NCBI GenBank assembly: GCA_030998225.1
Contig: JAPYXD010000698.1
Span: 1,281,001-1,345,000, forward strand
Source: Diplolepis rosae
Lineage: Eukaryota; Arthropoda; Insecta; Hymenoptera; Diplolepididae
Length of the DNA stretch: 64,000 bases
Direction: 5' to 3'
Part shown: positions 1 through 13,184 of the stretch, piece by piece
How positions within the stretch are numbered: the first letter of the stretch is position 1
How the letters are laid out: every line of letters starts with the position of its first letter
The notes under the pieces: model-generated
Seen by the model: only the letters and a program-made list of their open reading frames with translations
Database searches by the model: none
Told to the model about the DNA's origin: nothing
Program-made: the position numbers and the translations under genes

Positions 1-479
1 ATCGAAATTTGAAAATAATAAAATTCTACAAGTGTTATTCGTGTTAGGAATAAGACACGTGTCTTTAAGCATCGCCCTGCATATATGTTGTGCCATTATT
101 AATTAGAGTAATTGTGGCCCATTAAAACCGAGTTGAATCAACTTGATATGTTTTGTAAAAAGTAATCTGTATCGTATATGAAATTGTATTCACTCTGAAA
201 TTACGAAATCCCATGTTTTAATTGAACAAAAACTTGTTTAAATGAATTTCATTATTTCATTGTAGTTTTCATTAGAGAAATGCTTCATTTCCAATTCTTG
301 AAATATAGAATTCAATAACACAAGGTAGTTATATCATAAGCATTTTCTAGATTTCAGGTAATCAATATTTTGTTGGTTTAAAATTTTAAGTTTCCTGACA
401 GTAGTTAAAAACCGTTGCTAGCAAAAGAAAAAATTGTTTTTCATGCATTATATTTATCATATTACCTTTTTTATTATAG

Positions 480-3400
480 CATTCAAGTTTCAAGAGAATC
501 TTCTGCGAACCATGATCCAGATTGAAAATACATTCTTTCAACTGGGTGAGAGCTGTTCACGAAATTGCCTTATAATCTGTGATCGTGGCGCGATGGACGC
601 CTCTGCATGTAAGTTTTTACCTATAATTATTTATTTATGAAAAATATAATTTTCAACTTTCATTATTGTAGATGATTGATTTTCTCATCGCCTTCTCGAT
701 TAATGTCTCTCTTATGTGATCTGCCTATAATTTACTGAATTTATTAATCTTTTAACGTTTAGTAAATTTTGCCTTTCTATCGTTATTTTTTACATTATTC
801 TAGCTTTACCTATAAATTCACTGTATCTTGGTAAGTGCCTTTTCTTGTTTCAACTTGATGATGTAATTTCGTATAAAATTTCGCCGATGTCTCTTTTTAG
901 ATGCGAGTATCATTCATCAATTAATGGTTTCTAAGAAAATTGATATCTGACTCTTGTATAGGTTTATAATACGCATTCCATGGCCTTTGTTTTACAGTTA
1001 TTTCTAAAGACAAATGGGAGTTGATGATGGCCTCTAATGGATGGAACAACGTTGAGTTGCGAGACAATCGTTACAATCAAATTATTCATATGGTGTCAGC
1101 AGCAAACGGTGCAGAGGAATTTTATTCTACGGAAGATCATGCATGTCGTTCTGAGGGTGTCGTTCTGGCTAGAGAGTTAGATTACAATGCTGCGGCGGCC
1201 TGGGTTGGGCATCCATACTTTGATGTTATTGATAATTCTCAAGACTTTGAAAGCAAGATCTGCCGAATGATTGAGTGTGTTTGTCAAAAACTAGGCATTG
1301 ATACTGGAGATAGACTGCGTGCGAGTAGTCGAAAAGTCAAATTCCTCGTCAAACCTCCTCTGCCGCCTGATGACGTATTCCCAACTTTCCAGGACTTCGA
1401 TGTTGTACATAACTATTTACAGAGTAATACACCTAAATTGCAAGCACGTCTTCGAAAAAGAGGACAAAAAGGTAAAATTTAGTGAATACAAATTTTGATG
1501 AAAATTTCGAATTTAATTTGGAAGTTAAGGTGGTATTGAGAGAATTTATTTTACAGGTCACTGGTCGTATATTCACACAATTCGACGGCCAAAAATGTGC
1601 GGACAGGTGGTTGAAGTTAAGACCCAATTGACGCATAGAGACTACCTCAATATGCTAGCTCAGAGAGATGATTCACATTTTACGATTTTTAAACGCCGGC
1701 GTTGTTTCTTAATCAACAATCAGTATTTCCAGTTGGATATATATAGGGAGCCGGGACACCCTAGGTAACATTTTTTTCAGATTTTGAGATTTGAAGAGTT
1801 CTGTCACAGAGAGTTGAAAGTCAAAGAAGTATTATAAAAATAAATTTTCAATTTGTTCTCCTCGTTCGTTCTACAGGTGCAGAGGATTAATATTGCTTGA
1901 AACATATACAGCGCTGACTGGAGACGATTTAAAAAATATTTTACCGAGCTTCTTGTCAATCGAGAAAGAAGTAACCGGTAATCCAGATTACAGCATGTTC
2001 AACCTTAGTCTTCGTGAGGAATGGAACGATTCCAATAAATACTGTCGAAATTTACATGGTACGTATTTTAGTTTAATCCAATGCAAATTGAAAATAATAT
2101 ATAAATACAATGCACATAACTAAATTCTTGATCAATTTACAGATCAGAATTTGTCGATGGTTCCGAGCGACTTTGACTCAACTCGCAAACAAGTGAACAG
2201 ACTGTCCTAACTGAAAATCTCCGTTCCATTTTGACTTAACTGAAAATGTCAGTCCTATTTTGACTTAACTGAAATCGGTTGTGACATTTTGTTGTAACTT
2301 TTATTTGACAGTTTTAGAGAACAAACTGTATCAAGTTTGCGAGTCATTTTAAAAATATTATTCTTATAAATTTTCCTTATTTTAATATAATTATAAAAAA
2401 GCGATACAACACAGATTGTGAAAAAACAAAAATGACTTTAATACACAGAAGTGAAGAGCTAAAAATAAAATATTAAAAATCGATTGCCAATCCGTCATTT
2501 ACATTTAAAATAAAAATTCGTAGAAATTGAATTTTTTTTCGTTACTTACCCAAAATTATTTTATATTTTTTCTTGTTGTAATCATTACTAAAGATGAATA
2601 GATTATCATGTCAAACTAGAATATTGATGTGTATTTGAGTGCAGAAAAAAAATTAAAAACAAATATTAAAAAGTTACTTTGTGATGCAACATTACAATGA
2701 AAAAATTTTAAAACTTAAAATTGATGTAAATTTCAGTATGGATTTTAAACTTTGTTCAAAAAGGAATTGTAAGAATATTTCAGATAAGTTTTTGTTGACA
2801 GTACGAATTTATATGTACCTTTGGAAATATTTGGATTAAAATCACTTTCTTCGATTACCCCCATTTCGAAGCTTGAAAAAAATGTCTGTCAAAATCCACT
2901 GATTATCTTTTTTTTTCGTAAAGAAGACAAAAAATATTCTACATCGATCGAGTTGAGACAAAGTAGAATGGAACAAATGTGATAATTTGTAGTTACAATA
3001 AAAGGGAACATACCCTTTTCTGAATGAAAAATCGAAATTTGCTTCTTTACACTCATGTAGGATAGATCTTTGCCTCATTATCATATTTATCACAAATTTC
3101 AAAAAACCACAAAAATACAGTTATAACAAAATATCACGAGTCATTTCAGTTAAGTCAAAATGGAATTAACATTTTCAATTCAGTCAAAATGGAACGGAGA
3201 TTTTCTTTTAGGACAGTTTGTTCACTTGTTTGCGAGTTAAGTCAAAGTCGCTCGGGACCATCGTTCTGAATACGAGACCATATACCATATTCAAAGATTT
3301 TTTGTAATTTTGTAAGAAATATGATTGAATTCTACAACACCTTTCAACCGAACAGTTAAACAATAATTGAGTGAGATTCCAGAATTTTTATAAATTGAGA

Positions 3401-4063
3401 AATTATTGAAAATAAACTAGAACATATCTCTTTACAATTATAATCGCAATTGTTCTCATTTTAATAATTTGTTTTGACTAGAAATCCGATTCTTGCCTCA
3501 TATTTGCATTAATCTCTCTATTTTATCTCATTGGGAATTATAGTATTTTTCTTCTATTTCACATTTTTGTTCTCTGTTTTTCATAAAGATTCCCAAAAGT
3601 ATTGTATAATGTTGCCCCAATTGCGTAATTTTTTAAAAAGTGTAATTTTATAGCGCTTTTTGAATTATCAGTACATTTTTACTTTTCTTGAGAAAAAAGT
3701 CCCCTATTTTCACTAAAATTGAGATTTCAATTCACTCTAATTCCTGCAGCGTGCATGAAATATTTCACGATATGTGGTTATTTTTTTAAATAAATGTTTA
3801 ACGAACGAATTAAGCATTATAAATGATTTTTTATTAATTGTACAGAATACGCTCTTCCAAGCTCGGTCGCAAATGCTTCTAGTAAAAATCAAACGAACAG
3901 GATAAATAAAACTATCAACCAGACATCACCAGCTTTGAATAGGAAGGAGAGTGAAGTAAAACTGATTCAAAATGGAGTAAATGGAATAACCAACTGCGTT
4001 GGGAAATTGGGATTGGAACACAACGGACAGGTGAAGGAGGCTAGTGCCGTAGTGACGAAATGA
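480..4063 (+). CDS. Ttd14: TTD14 homologue (TRPL translocation defect protein 14), 3' part
   Basis: Exons 480-608, 998-1471, 1557-1764, 1877-2058 and 3846-4063 join in one frame and give about 402 residues ending at TGA 4061. Landmarks are [16 protein letters not shown] across the first junction, then [13 protein letters not shown] and REPGHPRCRGLLLLETYT. In Drosophila TTD14 is a nucleotide-binding protein needed for light-dependent TRPL channel movement in photoreceptors and it has relatives across animals; a role here is inferred from similarity recalled by eye. The N-terminal P-loop exon is missing because it lies upstream of base 1; 1-479 reads as the preceding intron. The last intron is enlarged by a 1.1 kb inverted-repeat element. 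The C-terminal 70 residues are rich in N, S and K and look disordered. Confidence 0.85.
2143..3271. mobile_element. TIR element of about 1.1 kb in the last TTD14 intron
   Basis: The left end at 2156-2240 and the reverse complement of 3174-3262 match for about 90 bases with few differences; both arms share GACTTTGA, CAAGTGAACA and CTCCGTTCCATTTTGACT. No transposase reading frame is visible inside, so it is non-autonomous. A clear target duplication is not seen. Superfamily not assigned. Confidence 0.75.
3272..3845 (+). other. remainder of the last TTD14 intron
   Basis: AT-rich sequence leading to the acceptor TTGTACAG before 3846. I see no exon, RNA or repeat in it. Confidence 0.5.
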
Positions 4064-5433
4064 GAAACGTAATTGGTTACACCGTCACAATTGTGAGTTC
4101 AGCAATTCAATAAGAGAATTAAACATGTCTTGGATAGTTTTGAGCTGTCCCCTTGAGGCAAATTTTAACAATATTATCATCTATTTCTATAGATTAAGAG
4201 TTGATTTTTCAATGTATCATTTGTCATTTTAAATCCTCTCGCTACTCGACTCATGATTGAATCGAATTCAGAGTCAAGACCCTTTTCACATAGCAAAATC
4301 ACATTCATATATAGAAGCTATTTTACCACTAGTATTGCTATTATAATTTCGCTCTTCAAACAAATGGGTCTTTGGTATATATTTGTAATACTTTTTAAAC
4401 CATTTTTTGCAATAACTTCGGCTCTTGTTTTTAGTAGAAGAAATATGTTTTTAACTGAGAGTGATTTCTTTTAAAATGAGAGGAATCTCATTATGATCTA
4501 CGAATATCTTACACTCTCCTGAAGTATAGGAGTCTCGCTTTTCATCATTATCCCACTTATAATTACAAGTTTCTCGAGTACCACGAGTACTTCGTTATTT
4601 CGAAAGCGATTGTTTACAACATGATTCTAAATGTGAGCCTTTCGAGTAGTTTAGCACTAAAATGTGTTATTGTAGTAGACACTACCTCAGCGAGCGTCAC
4701 TGGTGTCAGGTATTTCGAATTTAAACTTAAATGTATACTGCATAGTTACTTGTGTTGCTGAAGAAAGATTGCATCTGGTGCATCTAAGCAATTTTATTTA
4801 TTGGCGAATATACTTGAAGATTAAAGCTCTAGATCACCTTAGTGCGTGCAAGACTTACATTGCTATCGCATAAGGAGATCGCTTGTAAAAGCACCGGAAT
4901 GGTTCAATTTGAGTGATTCATTTTTGAAAAAGATTTCTTGTGCTTTTTCTAAGATTGATATCGTTGACGCGATTTCATTAAACCAAATTTGATTGATCTT
5001 AGTAATGAAGCATTAAAATTGTATAATTTTAACTGATTAGATTTTAATCGTACAATTGCAAATTTGTTTTAATTAATTAATTATATTTTTTATGATGAAA
5101 AATCAAAGAAAATGATTGGAAGTATTTTATGAGTTATTCTAAAATGCATATAGATTTTTTTTGCTCGATTTCTACGTTGTGAATTTTCTGTTTAATTTAC
5201 CTAAGTGTAAGAAAATTTTGTCGTTAGCCAGCAACCTAATGTCTGCAATTTAAGTGCACAGGTGTACGTTAATCATTCTAATCATTCATTAGTAAAAAGT
5301 AGCCCTTCAGTAAATAAAAATGTCTGTAATTTCGTTGGGCAAAAGTTTTAGTAGTTAAATACAAAGCTAAGTAAAAATATTATATCGAAAGTCAGAAAGG
5401 ATTTTGTGAATTAATACTTGAAATCCCGTTGTA
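4064..5433 (+). other. TTD14 3' UTR and intergenic sequence
   Basis: No coding signal. AT-rich, with several AATAAA-like motifs (for example near 5313), so the true cleavage site cannot be chosen by eye. Confidence 0.4.
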
Positions 5434-5559
5434 ATGGTGCAGTCCCATTGAAGCGTAAAACCGAAATAGCAATGCAGAAAATCATACTTCTCCGACTGTC
5501 GGAGGGGTATAAAAACACCTTTACGCTTTCGGTTTTACTCGTTCATGGGACTGCACCAT
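5434..5559. mobile_element. 126 bp MITE
   Basis: The ends are inverted copies: ATGGTGCAGTCCCAT...GTAAAACCGAAA on the left and the reverse complement on the right (5521-5559). The terminal ATGGTGCA is shared with the longer inverted-repeat element at 61641-63945, which suggests related termini. Confidence 0.7.
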
Positions 5560-5722
5560 AAGAGTACTTAATTAGGCCTGAATTGTGATGTAGGCTATTA
5601 TATTTAAGTTATGTGATTACCCAATGAATTCTTTGTCTATTTTGACTATCAAACGTTTTCAATACATCGATTTTATTTTTTGTATTTTGTTGATTCATCG
5701 CTAAGATAAAAAAATTTCGTTG

Positions 5723-5986
5723 TAGGGTTACCACCTAGGTCGGTTTGATCGACGCAAACGTTGGCTGACTATCGACAGACGCGCATAAAAGCCGGCAGAT
5801 CTCTAGCTGTGAAAAAAATTTTATAGCACGCATGAAATGTGCCACTTTTTTAGCATCTAGAGTGTGCAAAGAAGAAAGAATAACAAATTTCAGGTCGCTG
5901 TGGGAATAGTTTTTGTGCAATTAGGAACACACACAAACTCAAGCGAGCTGCCGGTTGAAAAGTTCGCGAGTAAAGTGGTAACCCTA
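5723..5986. mobile_element. hAT-like MITE with 8 bp target duplication
   Basis: The 12-base TIR TAGGGTTACCAC at 5723 is repeated inverted at 5975-5986, and the element is flanked by perfect 8-base direct repeats TTTCGTTG (5715-5722 and 5987-5994). An 8-base duplication with TAGGG-type ends is characteristic of hAT transposons. At 264 bp with no transposase it is non-autonomous. A diverged relative lies at about 20390-20560. Confidence 0.85.
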
Positions 5987-5994
5987 TTTCGTTG

Positions 5995-7946
5995 AAATGG
6001 ATCTGACGATTATATTTGGTGATTGTATAAACATGTTATCAAACTGTGATGTGAACACATTTCTTGTGAATACTGCTAAATAAATTATCACAGTTTTCTC
6101 CTGCAAGAGTCAAAGTGCCTGTGACGTTCAGATAAAAATAAAATACACACAAATCAGATATATTTTAAGAAAATTATTCCATGCCAAATTATTGATGTAC
6201 ACTTGCTGTATTTTATGTGTGAATTCAATCTGATATTTGAATTGTAAATACATAGGTATATTATTGTCAAATAAAATGTCTGTCCGAAGATTAATTTTAT
6301 TGTATTTTGCTGAACTAACAATCGTTACAGTCTTCATTTTTATTCAGATTAACAATAAAATTGAAAAATTAAAAATATTGAAACTTAATTTAAAAAATAA
6401 AATAGGCGCATCAAGAAAAATATCAAATAGGATTTAGGTGTTTTATTTTTTTACTTTCATATATTTTCAAACATACAAGATAATAAATAATAATATAAAC
6501 ACAACTTGCTACTCGATTTGGGAAGAATATTATTCAGGTTTGGTAGTAATGAAGTAAAAGAATTTCTTACATCTGTACCTCAATTTTACATAAATGTACA
6601 GTTACAAATTAATTTAGTGGCAACGCATATTGGAAGTGAGAAGAAGTGTCGTCGACACCCGGAGACATAATCTGAATACAAATTGACTAGTTCCCTGAAT
6701 TTTAGCTCCCTTTTACAAAATTATCACTGCAATGGCAGAAGTAAAATGAAGACAAGTAAAATGAAGACAAGTGTACTTAAAAAAATATATCTACATCGGA
6801 ATATAACATTAATTCAGAATTATTTATAGTCTTACAATATGAACAGGTTTTTCAGGTATTTAAATATAATTATATAGAAAAACTTTCTTCGAGTAATAGG
6901 CTTCGAGTAATTTAACATTTCATAAAAATTTACATCTATGGAAGTATGCTGCAGTGTTAATTTGTACAAGATCTGTTATGCACAAAAATTTCTGGAGATT
7001 AAATAAGAGGTAAGCATAAGTATCAAAAATAACTACAGAATTATATTTACTTAAATCATTTGAACGTCAGAAGTGTTTCCATGTGAATTCTAATTAAAAT
7101 TAATGGAAAATAATTATTTATCATTATCTAAAGATCATTAAGATCATTTAAACTTCAAACTTCTAGATAACATATTCACAATATTCTTTTACTTCTGCTT
7201 TCTTTATTTCTTAATAATTTAGAAAATTTACTGATTTAAAACTGGAATGGATCCTTGATAAAATTAAATCATCTGAGTGTTTGGAAACTTGTTAAAGTAG
7301 TCTAATCATATTGATTTTATGTTAAAAATATTAAAGTTAGACATTTTTTTGTTACTCTGCGTTACTTTCTTACAATGTAGAAAAATGAGAAGATATCAAA
7401 AAAAGGTTCAATTCTAGTAATTTTGGTGTTAAAATGATATATCAAATTGACTATCTAATGTTATACATTTTTGAACACCTTTGAAAGGAAGAACTACTTT
7501 CACGCTTAGTTAATTAATTATGCGATAATCGAGTAATTTAAGTTGATAAATACTTGAAATATCGTAGATTGGCTTAATATTGTTATTCTTTCATATGCGT
7601 TAATTATTTGAATTAGCTTTCCAGTGGCATTAATAGTGTCCAATGGAAGCTCAGGGTTCTAATCGTAATTATGATTAAACAGATATTGAAGGAAGTTTGA
7701 GACTTATCTGACAGTCTATTTTGATTAACAGAATTTTAAAATCTTGGATTTAACTATTCCGTATTGGAAGCTATAACAATAATTAAATTTGCCTATCAAA
7801 CACAGTAGGTCGATTTACATACCAATACCCTAGCGTTCAGTCGGTTCGCTAGGGTAGCTATGCTTTGAAAAAAAAAATAAAGAAAAAAAGTAAAAGAAAA
7901 AGTTTTATTTTAAATTGGAACTATTACTTTGAAACTGAAGATTCGC
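5995..7946. other. intergenic, nothing recognised
   Basis: AT-rich sequence between TTD14 and the CCCH zinc-finger gene. The only signal is TTTATT at 7904-7909, which on the minus strand is an AATAAA poly(A) signal for that gene. Confidence 0.4.
7904..7909 (-). terminator. poly(A) signal of the CCCH gene
   Basis: Minus-strand AATAAA, 38 bases past the stop codon at 7947. Confidence 0.5.
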
Positions 7947-9121
7947 TTATCTACCAACTGCCTTGGCTTGTTGCGCTTTATAAATTTTTAAAACTTTCTT
8001 GCCAGGCACGAGATTTTGGCTCAATCCTGGCCTTTTCTTGCGCTTGATCGTTTGTTTATTTTCCTGATCAACTTCTTCTTCATCAATCATACTAATTTGT
8101 CCGTTGTAAGGTGTTTGACAAATGAGAGTCTCTTGAGGGGCTCGTATGACTTCTAATTCAGAAGCAGAACGATGAAGGTCAGAGTCGTGTGCAAAGGTGC
8201 AATTGTGACCAAAACGGCATCGCCCTTTGCGATAATTCCAGCAGATTCTTCTGCCGTTAATCATTTTAGTATCGTCCAAGGTGGGCGTCATTTTTACATG
8301 CTTTTCAAGAATCGCACTTTTGGCTTTCTCAGCCTCAACGAACGGATTTGAAAAGACGGAAGTTTTCGTGATGGTTGTACCATTAAAATCAGGAGTGGGT
8401 AGTAGAAGTTTTTCATTGGAGGAAGATTCTTTATTAAGGTCCTCGTTGTCACTATCTGAGTCATCTTCTTTTTCCTTAGAACTGACAGTTAGGCAATATC
8501 AGATTACAAAGAACAAGTACAAAATTCATTGTAAGTTTTAAATATCTTGTGTGAATTTTTAAACTGGGCAAGGATATGTTTTGAAGAGAAAATGTCCTTT
8601 ACCTTAAAAATGATATAACTAAACATCTTTTTTTATGGGCAAGCACTGTTTCATATTGAAAATAAATAATTTTGCTACTAAAAATAAGTTTAATTACAAT
8701 ATTTTGACAGAAAATGGCAAATGTAACTAAAGGTTACCACATGCTTTTGATTAAACTCAAAGAAACAAATTAATGATGATAATGTGTCTATGGGTAATAC
8801 AATTATTATTTTATAAATAGGCGGTACTTCATAAACAATTGCATAAAAATATTTTATTTAAGGACTTAAAATAGAAAAGTTCTTTTAAGATTTGAGAAAA
8901 ATTAACTTGTTAAAAAATAATCAATACATTTTATTAACAATAAAAGTAGAATAGAATTTATAGGTTAGAATTAGTTTCAAAGTCTAAAACTCTAAAAGCA
9001 AATTTGCTCTTTATTCATTGTTTTTGAAATGTACTTACATATTATCTGCATATTCAGGTATGTTGTCAAATTCATTATTTGAATCAGAAGAAGAGTCATA
9101 ATCTGCCACCAAGGAAGCCAT
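7947..9121 (-). CDS. CCCH-type zinc-finger protein, 205 aa
   Basis: Exon 1 is 9121-9039 (ATG at 9121, begins MASLVADYDSSSDSNN) and exon 2 is 8481-7947. The donor GTAAGT and acceptor CTGTCAG keep the frame (YADN-ISKEKEDD). An acidic serine-rich N-terminus is followed by PFVEAEKAK and one zinc finger spaced C-x7-C-x5-C-x3-H (CWNYRKGRC-RFGHNC-TFAH) near residues 110-130, then a basic tail with KKRPGL and PGKKVLKIYK. Single CCCH fingers commonly bind RNA, so a nuclear RNA-related role is possible, but I do not recognise the ortholog and give no symbol. Intron of about 560 bases. The gene stands alone, convergent with TTD14 and co-oriented with RAD51D. Confidence 0.8.
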
Positions 9122-9173
9122 TTCTTATAAAATACAGTACAATAAAAAGTTAAGTACAATACTGACAATTACT

Positions 9174-9296
9174 ATGTCTCCACCGTCATGATTGAGATTA
9201 GGATTAACAATTGGCAAGAGTAGGACTAGGACATAATTACTTTTGTCTCACTCCAACCAATGGGTAATCCTGAACGCAATCCTGACGGCGGAGACA
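9174..9296. mobile_element. MITE just upstream of the CCCH gene start
   Basis: Imperfect inverted repeats of about 37 bases: ATGTCTCCACCGTCATGATT on the left and the reverse complement ATGTCTCCGCCGTCAGGATT on the right. It begins about 50 bases upstream of the ATG, so it may overlap the promoter or 5' UTR. Confidence 0.65.
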
Positions 9297-9457
9297 TGGT
9301 ACATGAGTAACATAAAAAATAAGGACTAAGGCACTAGTCTTTTTGGACTAAGGACTAGACCATAGAGTATACTAGACACTAGGTAAACATTTCTTACAAT
9401 ATATGGAATATGGTGTATCTCGAATAGAGAGAATCTTGAGGATAAACGAAATTTTGC

Positions 9458-9693
9458 CAAAAAATAACTAGACGCACCAGTGGAGCATTTAGTGCATGTC
9501 AATTGAAGCTTTAAGGGTAACGTCCATGTGGGCGCAAAATGCAAAGCAGAAAACGAACAGCAAATTACAGAACACCTTTAAGAAAAAAGAAATCTAAAGC
9601 GTTTCTGTAATTGTCTGTTCGTTTTCTGCTTTGCGTTTTGCATCCACATGGACGTCACCCTTTAGTTTTTGTAATGCGTCTAGTTATATTTTG
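9458..9693. repeat. nested palindromic element
   Basis: An inner pair of inverted arms (about 9508-9570 and 9600-9666, sharing GCAAAGCAGAAAACGAACAG) sits within an outer pair carrying ATAACTAGACGCA at 9465 and its complement at 9677. No coding capacity. Confidence 0.65.
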
Positions 9694-10517
9694 CAACCAT
9701 GTGCTTAAGATTTCTTTCTTCTCAAAAGTGTTCTATTCTCCATGGCAAGAGACAATACCATAGCTTTGTCTTTTTTACACACATTGTGACGAAACAGAAT
9801 GCATTCATGAGACAGCACCTATTGAGGGCGCAGTCCCACGTCGAGGAAAATAGGGTAATTGAGAAATAGGAGAAAAGCATCCGTGCGATTACTTCATTGG
9901 TTGAATCCTGTTGCCTTGTTCCTCTATTATACGTAATTTTACAGCATCTTTTTTAAAAATACATCTAGAGATGCAAAATTACTTGCTTGCAAGTATCAGA
10001 GCAAGTATACAATTTTTTATGTCATTTTACAACTTTTAACGTAGTGAATAAGCAATAATAAAAGTATATTTGCAACACAACCTGCAAATTTCAACGTGTA
10101 TAGTTGCATTATTACCAAACTTACTAATGTAAATATACAATGAGTTGTATTTTTACACAGGGCTTTTTTTACAGTGTGCGTTCGGAGTGTTGTTAAATTT
10201 TCGAGAAATTAAGTCGCGTAATATAATCAAGAATATTACGATAATTTAAAAAGTCCAAGAGCATTTACATTTAGATTAACTTTTCAAAAATAATGTATTA
10301 ATTTTAATAATAATTATATTTTTAACAATTATGATCAATCTTTTACATAAAATATTATATGATACAACAGTGAGCAACAACACTAAAGGTGTTTTCATAC
10401 CTCTCCGGCTGCGGGCTGGCAAATTCATCTGTAGAAGCTGATTAGTCCATTCTGTTGAATCCTGTTTTTAAAGCAACGGAAAGTGCCAATAATGTATTCT
10501 AAATAAGCACCATAAAG
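9694..10517. other. intergenic, nothing coding
   Basis: AT-rich with short runs of repeated words. I see no gene or clear element. Confidence 0.4.
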
Positions 10518-10674
10518 GAGGAATTACACCTCTGCATACAGGAATTATGCATGCAGGTTACCATGGTAACATATTAGTGGGAAAGAAATAGGAAAGTTGT
10601 CCGTCTCTTTCTCTCTTGTATGTTACCATGGTAACCTGCATGCATAATTCCTGCATGCAGAGGTGTAATACCTC
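10518..10674. mobile_element. palindromic MITE, about 157 bp
   Basis: Two arms of about 57 bases are near-perfect inverted copies, containing TTATGCATGCAGGTTACCAT on the left and its complement on the right, around a loop of about 42 bases. Confidence 0.75.
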
Positions 10675-11071
10675 TTTAAGGATGGAATCCCATGACTCCA
10701 GCCCTAGCAGCCTAACTTAAGTTCAAAGGAACCAAATGGCAATATCGCAACAAGTTTATCTTGACAAATCCATCAATTTTTTTAGATTTAAACTTGATTA
10801 GACTCAACTGTGAGAGAAAACCGTCAAGTTTCGCTCGTATAAAATTCTCAAAATTATTTTTTTTTATACAAAAATATAACTTACGACCTCAAATTAGATT
10901 CCACGACTCATTTTTATACAAAACTAAAGGAAAATCAGTTATTCTTCATGATTTTCATAAACTATATCTATCATACTATAGTATTACATTAATAATCCAG
11001 TCATAAATCTCTGTAACAACTAAAAATGTCTCTAAATTAATCATAATAATAATTTTGAATTATATCAGACT

Positions 11072-12494
11072 TCAGTTGATTCCAACATCAGTTATTTTTA
11101 CAACACAACTAGTACCGGCTTGCAAATCAAAGCTCTTCCAAACAGTTATTTTCCTTTCCTCGTTTTGCTCTTGTTCTATCAATAATCTCGTATTGGGAAC
11201 GTGTAACCAAAATTTTCCCAAAGACGGTTTTAGAGCTTTCAAATTTCGACCTTCCTTGAAAACAATTCCAGGTTCTTCTTGCCACTGAGTTACTAAGTTT
11301 GTTGCAATAATTGAAACATTGTATTCACTTGTAATGAATCTGCACATATTTCGCAAGTGACTTAATGAATAAGTAGTGTCATGAGACGAATTCGATGCAA
11401 GAAACAAAGCAGGTAACGAATCAATCACTAGTAATTCTGTATTGGATTCGTTTTCAGAGCTTTTTAAAGTTCTTGTCAAATGATGCAAAACTGTAAGTAA
11501 TTCATTTATATTCTTCACTTGAGTTAATTTAATTTTGATCATCACTTTGCCTATTTCCTGTGGTATTTAAATATTTTTAGTTGCAAAAAAAAATATTGAT
11601 TATTTCTACTAGCACTATCATGAAAATAATTTAAAAAATGTTCACCTCATCGCTGCAACCACAGGTTTCTAAAATTGTCTGTATTCTCATTGCTGAGAAA
11701 TCGCCCTTCGTATCAATGTAGTGCACAGTTTTCCCGGTTTTCAAAGTGATACAAGTAGCAATTGTAAGACATAATTGAGTTTTGCCAGAGGAAGAAACAC
11801 CACAAAATTCGTAGAATTGCTTTGGGTGCAACCCTCCTTTTAATAATCTGTCTAAACTTCAATGGAAAAATTATTTTATTACTGCTGTTTAGAAATTGAT
11901 ACCTATTATTTAAAGAATACTGACACCATATTTCACAATAAATCCCAGAATATAAAATAAAAATGAATTTGATTACCTGAATATTCCCGTGGAAATAGTG
12001 TGTGACAATTCATCCTCTAATAATTTTGAAGCGTTATTTATTTTACCTCTGAAGAACTTGTAAATTTCCTTTTTCATTTCTACGATTGTCTATGAATTAT
12101 TATTATAATCAGTTACTGACATATACTATTTTAAAAATTATTTCAACTATTTTTAACAGACAAAATTAGCTCAGTATAACACAAAAATTAGTTTTATGAG
12201 ATAATAATATGTACATATTGTAATACATACAGTGAGTAATATTTATATACTTACGATATCAAATACTATTTGAAATCATTTCGATATTAAGGTATAGTAT
12301 ATAAAAATTTTCAAAACAAAAATGTGTTTACAGAAGAAAAAAAAACATACCTTAAACGATAAGCCGGTGATTTTAGTTAAAATATCTGTCGGTTTTTCTA
12401 TAAAATGAAAATCAGTATAAATGCCCTTATTTTGTAGTAATGAAATTATAGAATCTGTTAAACTTGCATACCGAGTAGAATTTAATCGAGCCAT
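11072..12494 (-). CDS. RAD51D: DNA repair protein RAD51 homologue 4 (RAD51D)
   Basis: Exons 12494-12351, 12089-11977, 11856-11646 and 11557-11072 keep one frame and give 317 residues (human RAD51D is 328). The chosen start, MARLNSTRYASLTDSIISLL, lines up with the human N-terminus; the open frame runs further upstream but with no ATG except two close ones at 12536 and 12530. Then come STGIFSLDRLLKGGL, Walker A GVSSSGKT (about residues 109-116), Walker B LLVIDS, and ALKPSLGKFWLHVPNTRLLI, close to the family's LKPALGRSW..VPSTRILL. RAD51D acts in the RAD51B-C-D-XRCC2 complex, which helps RAD51 filaments form in homologous recombination. Transcription diverges from the region at 12.6 kb. Confidence 0.87.
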
Positions 12495-12599
12495 TGAATT
12501 AATTTTATCATTGAATTTTTGATCTCCCATGCACATATTGCAAATGCCAGCGAGGGATGTTCCCTTATCGTGACGAGTAGTAGTTTCCAAAGTGACCGC

Positions 12600-13184
12600 T
12601 TGGGCAGCGCTCCAATCGAGTAGTTAAAGGAATGCCCGTGGTTTACAGACAGCTTTCACAGCTGACTACGTTCTGGGTATATCTAAATACACTCGAAATT
12701 CCCTATAACGAGAAGCTCGAACATGGGAGACCTCTCTGTAACTATCGCGAGAGGGATCCCTTCGATATCCTACTTGTTGCTACGCGCTGTTATGCGCATT
12801 ATATAATGCGCGCAGTCAGTCTGTCAGTGAGACTATGTGAATAATTTATTTACATAGCTAAAAGCGTATAAAAAAGATTTCTGTGAGTATTGAACATGGA
12901 ATTAACTTATTTGACGGTATGTACTCAAAATACTAAAAATTTGTGATTACTTCATTAATTTGTGATAAAAGCCATCAAACTCATTGATTACTTTTTCAAA
13001 TTTGAGCGCGCTTCATTCCGTAGTAGTGGGGGAAGAGGGGTCGATCGTCTGCTCGTTATAGGGAGGCGTGACGCGCTCGTAAAAGGGAGGCCTCGTTACA
13101 GGGACCGAGCGTTCGGCGGGAGGGGATAGAAGAATCGGTCGCCGCGCTCGCAGTGGCGAAAAGTGAAACTTATGGGGTAAATAT
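12600..13184. other. GC- and CpG-rich stretch upstream of RAD51D
   Basis: Unusually CpG-rich for this window. Contains the perfect palindrome GCGCATTATATAATGCGC near 12791-12808, and inverted copies of CCCTATAACGAG (12701) and CTCGTTATAGGG (13052). It could be the RAD51D promoter or repeat debris; I cannot decide. Confidence 0.35.

Noticed and set aside
857..951. C/D box candidate in the first visible TTD14 intron (TGATGAT ... CTGA)
   Set aside because: No terminal stem pairs the two boxes and no guide could be recognised; in AT-rich DNA this combination arises by chance.
12495..12590. Longer RAD51D N-terminus starting at 12590
   Set aside because: The upstream codon is TTG, and the family N-terminus aligns from the ATG at 12494.
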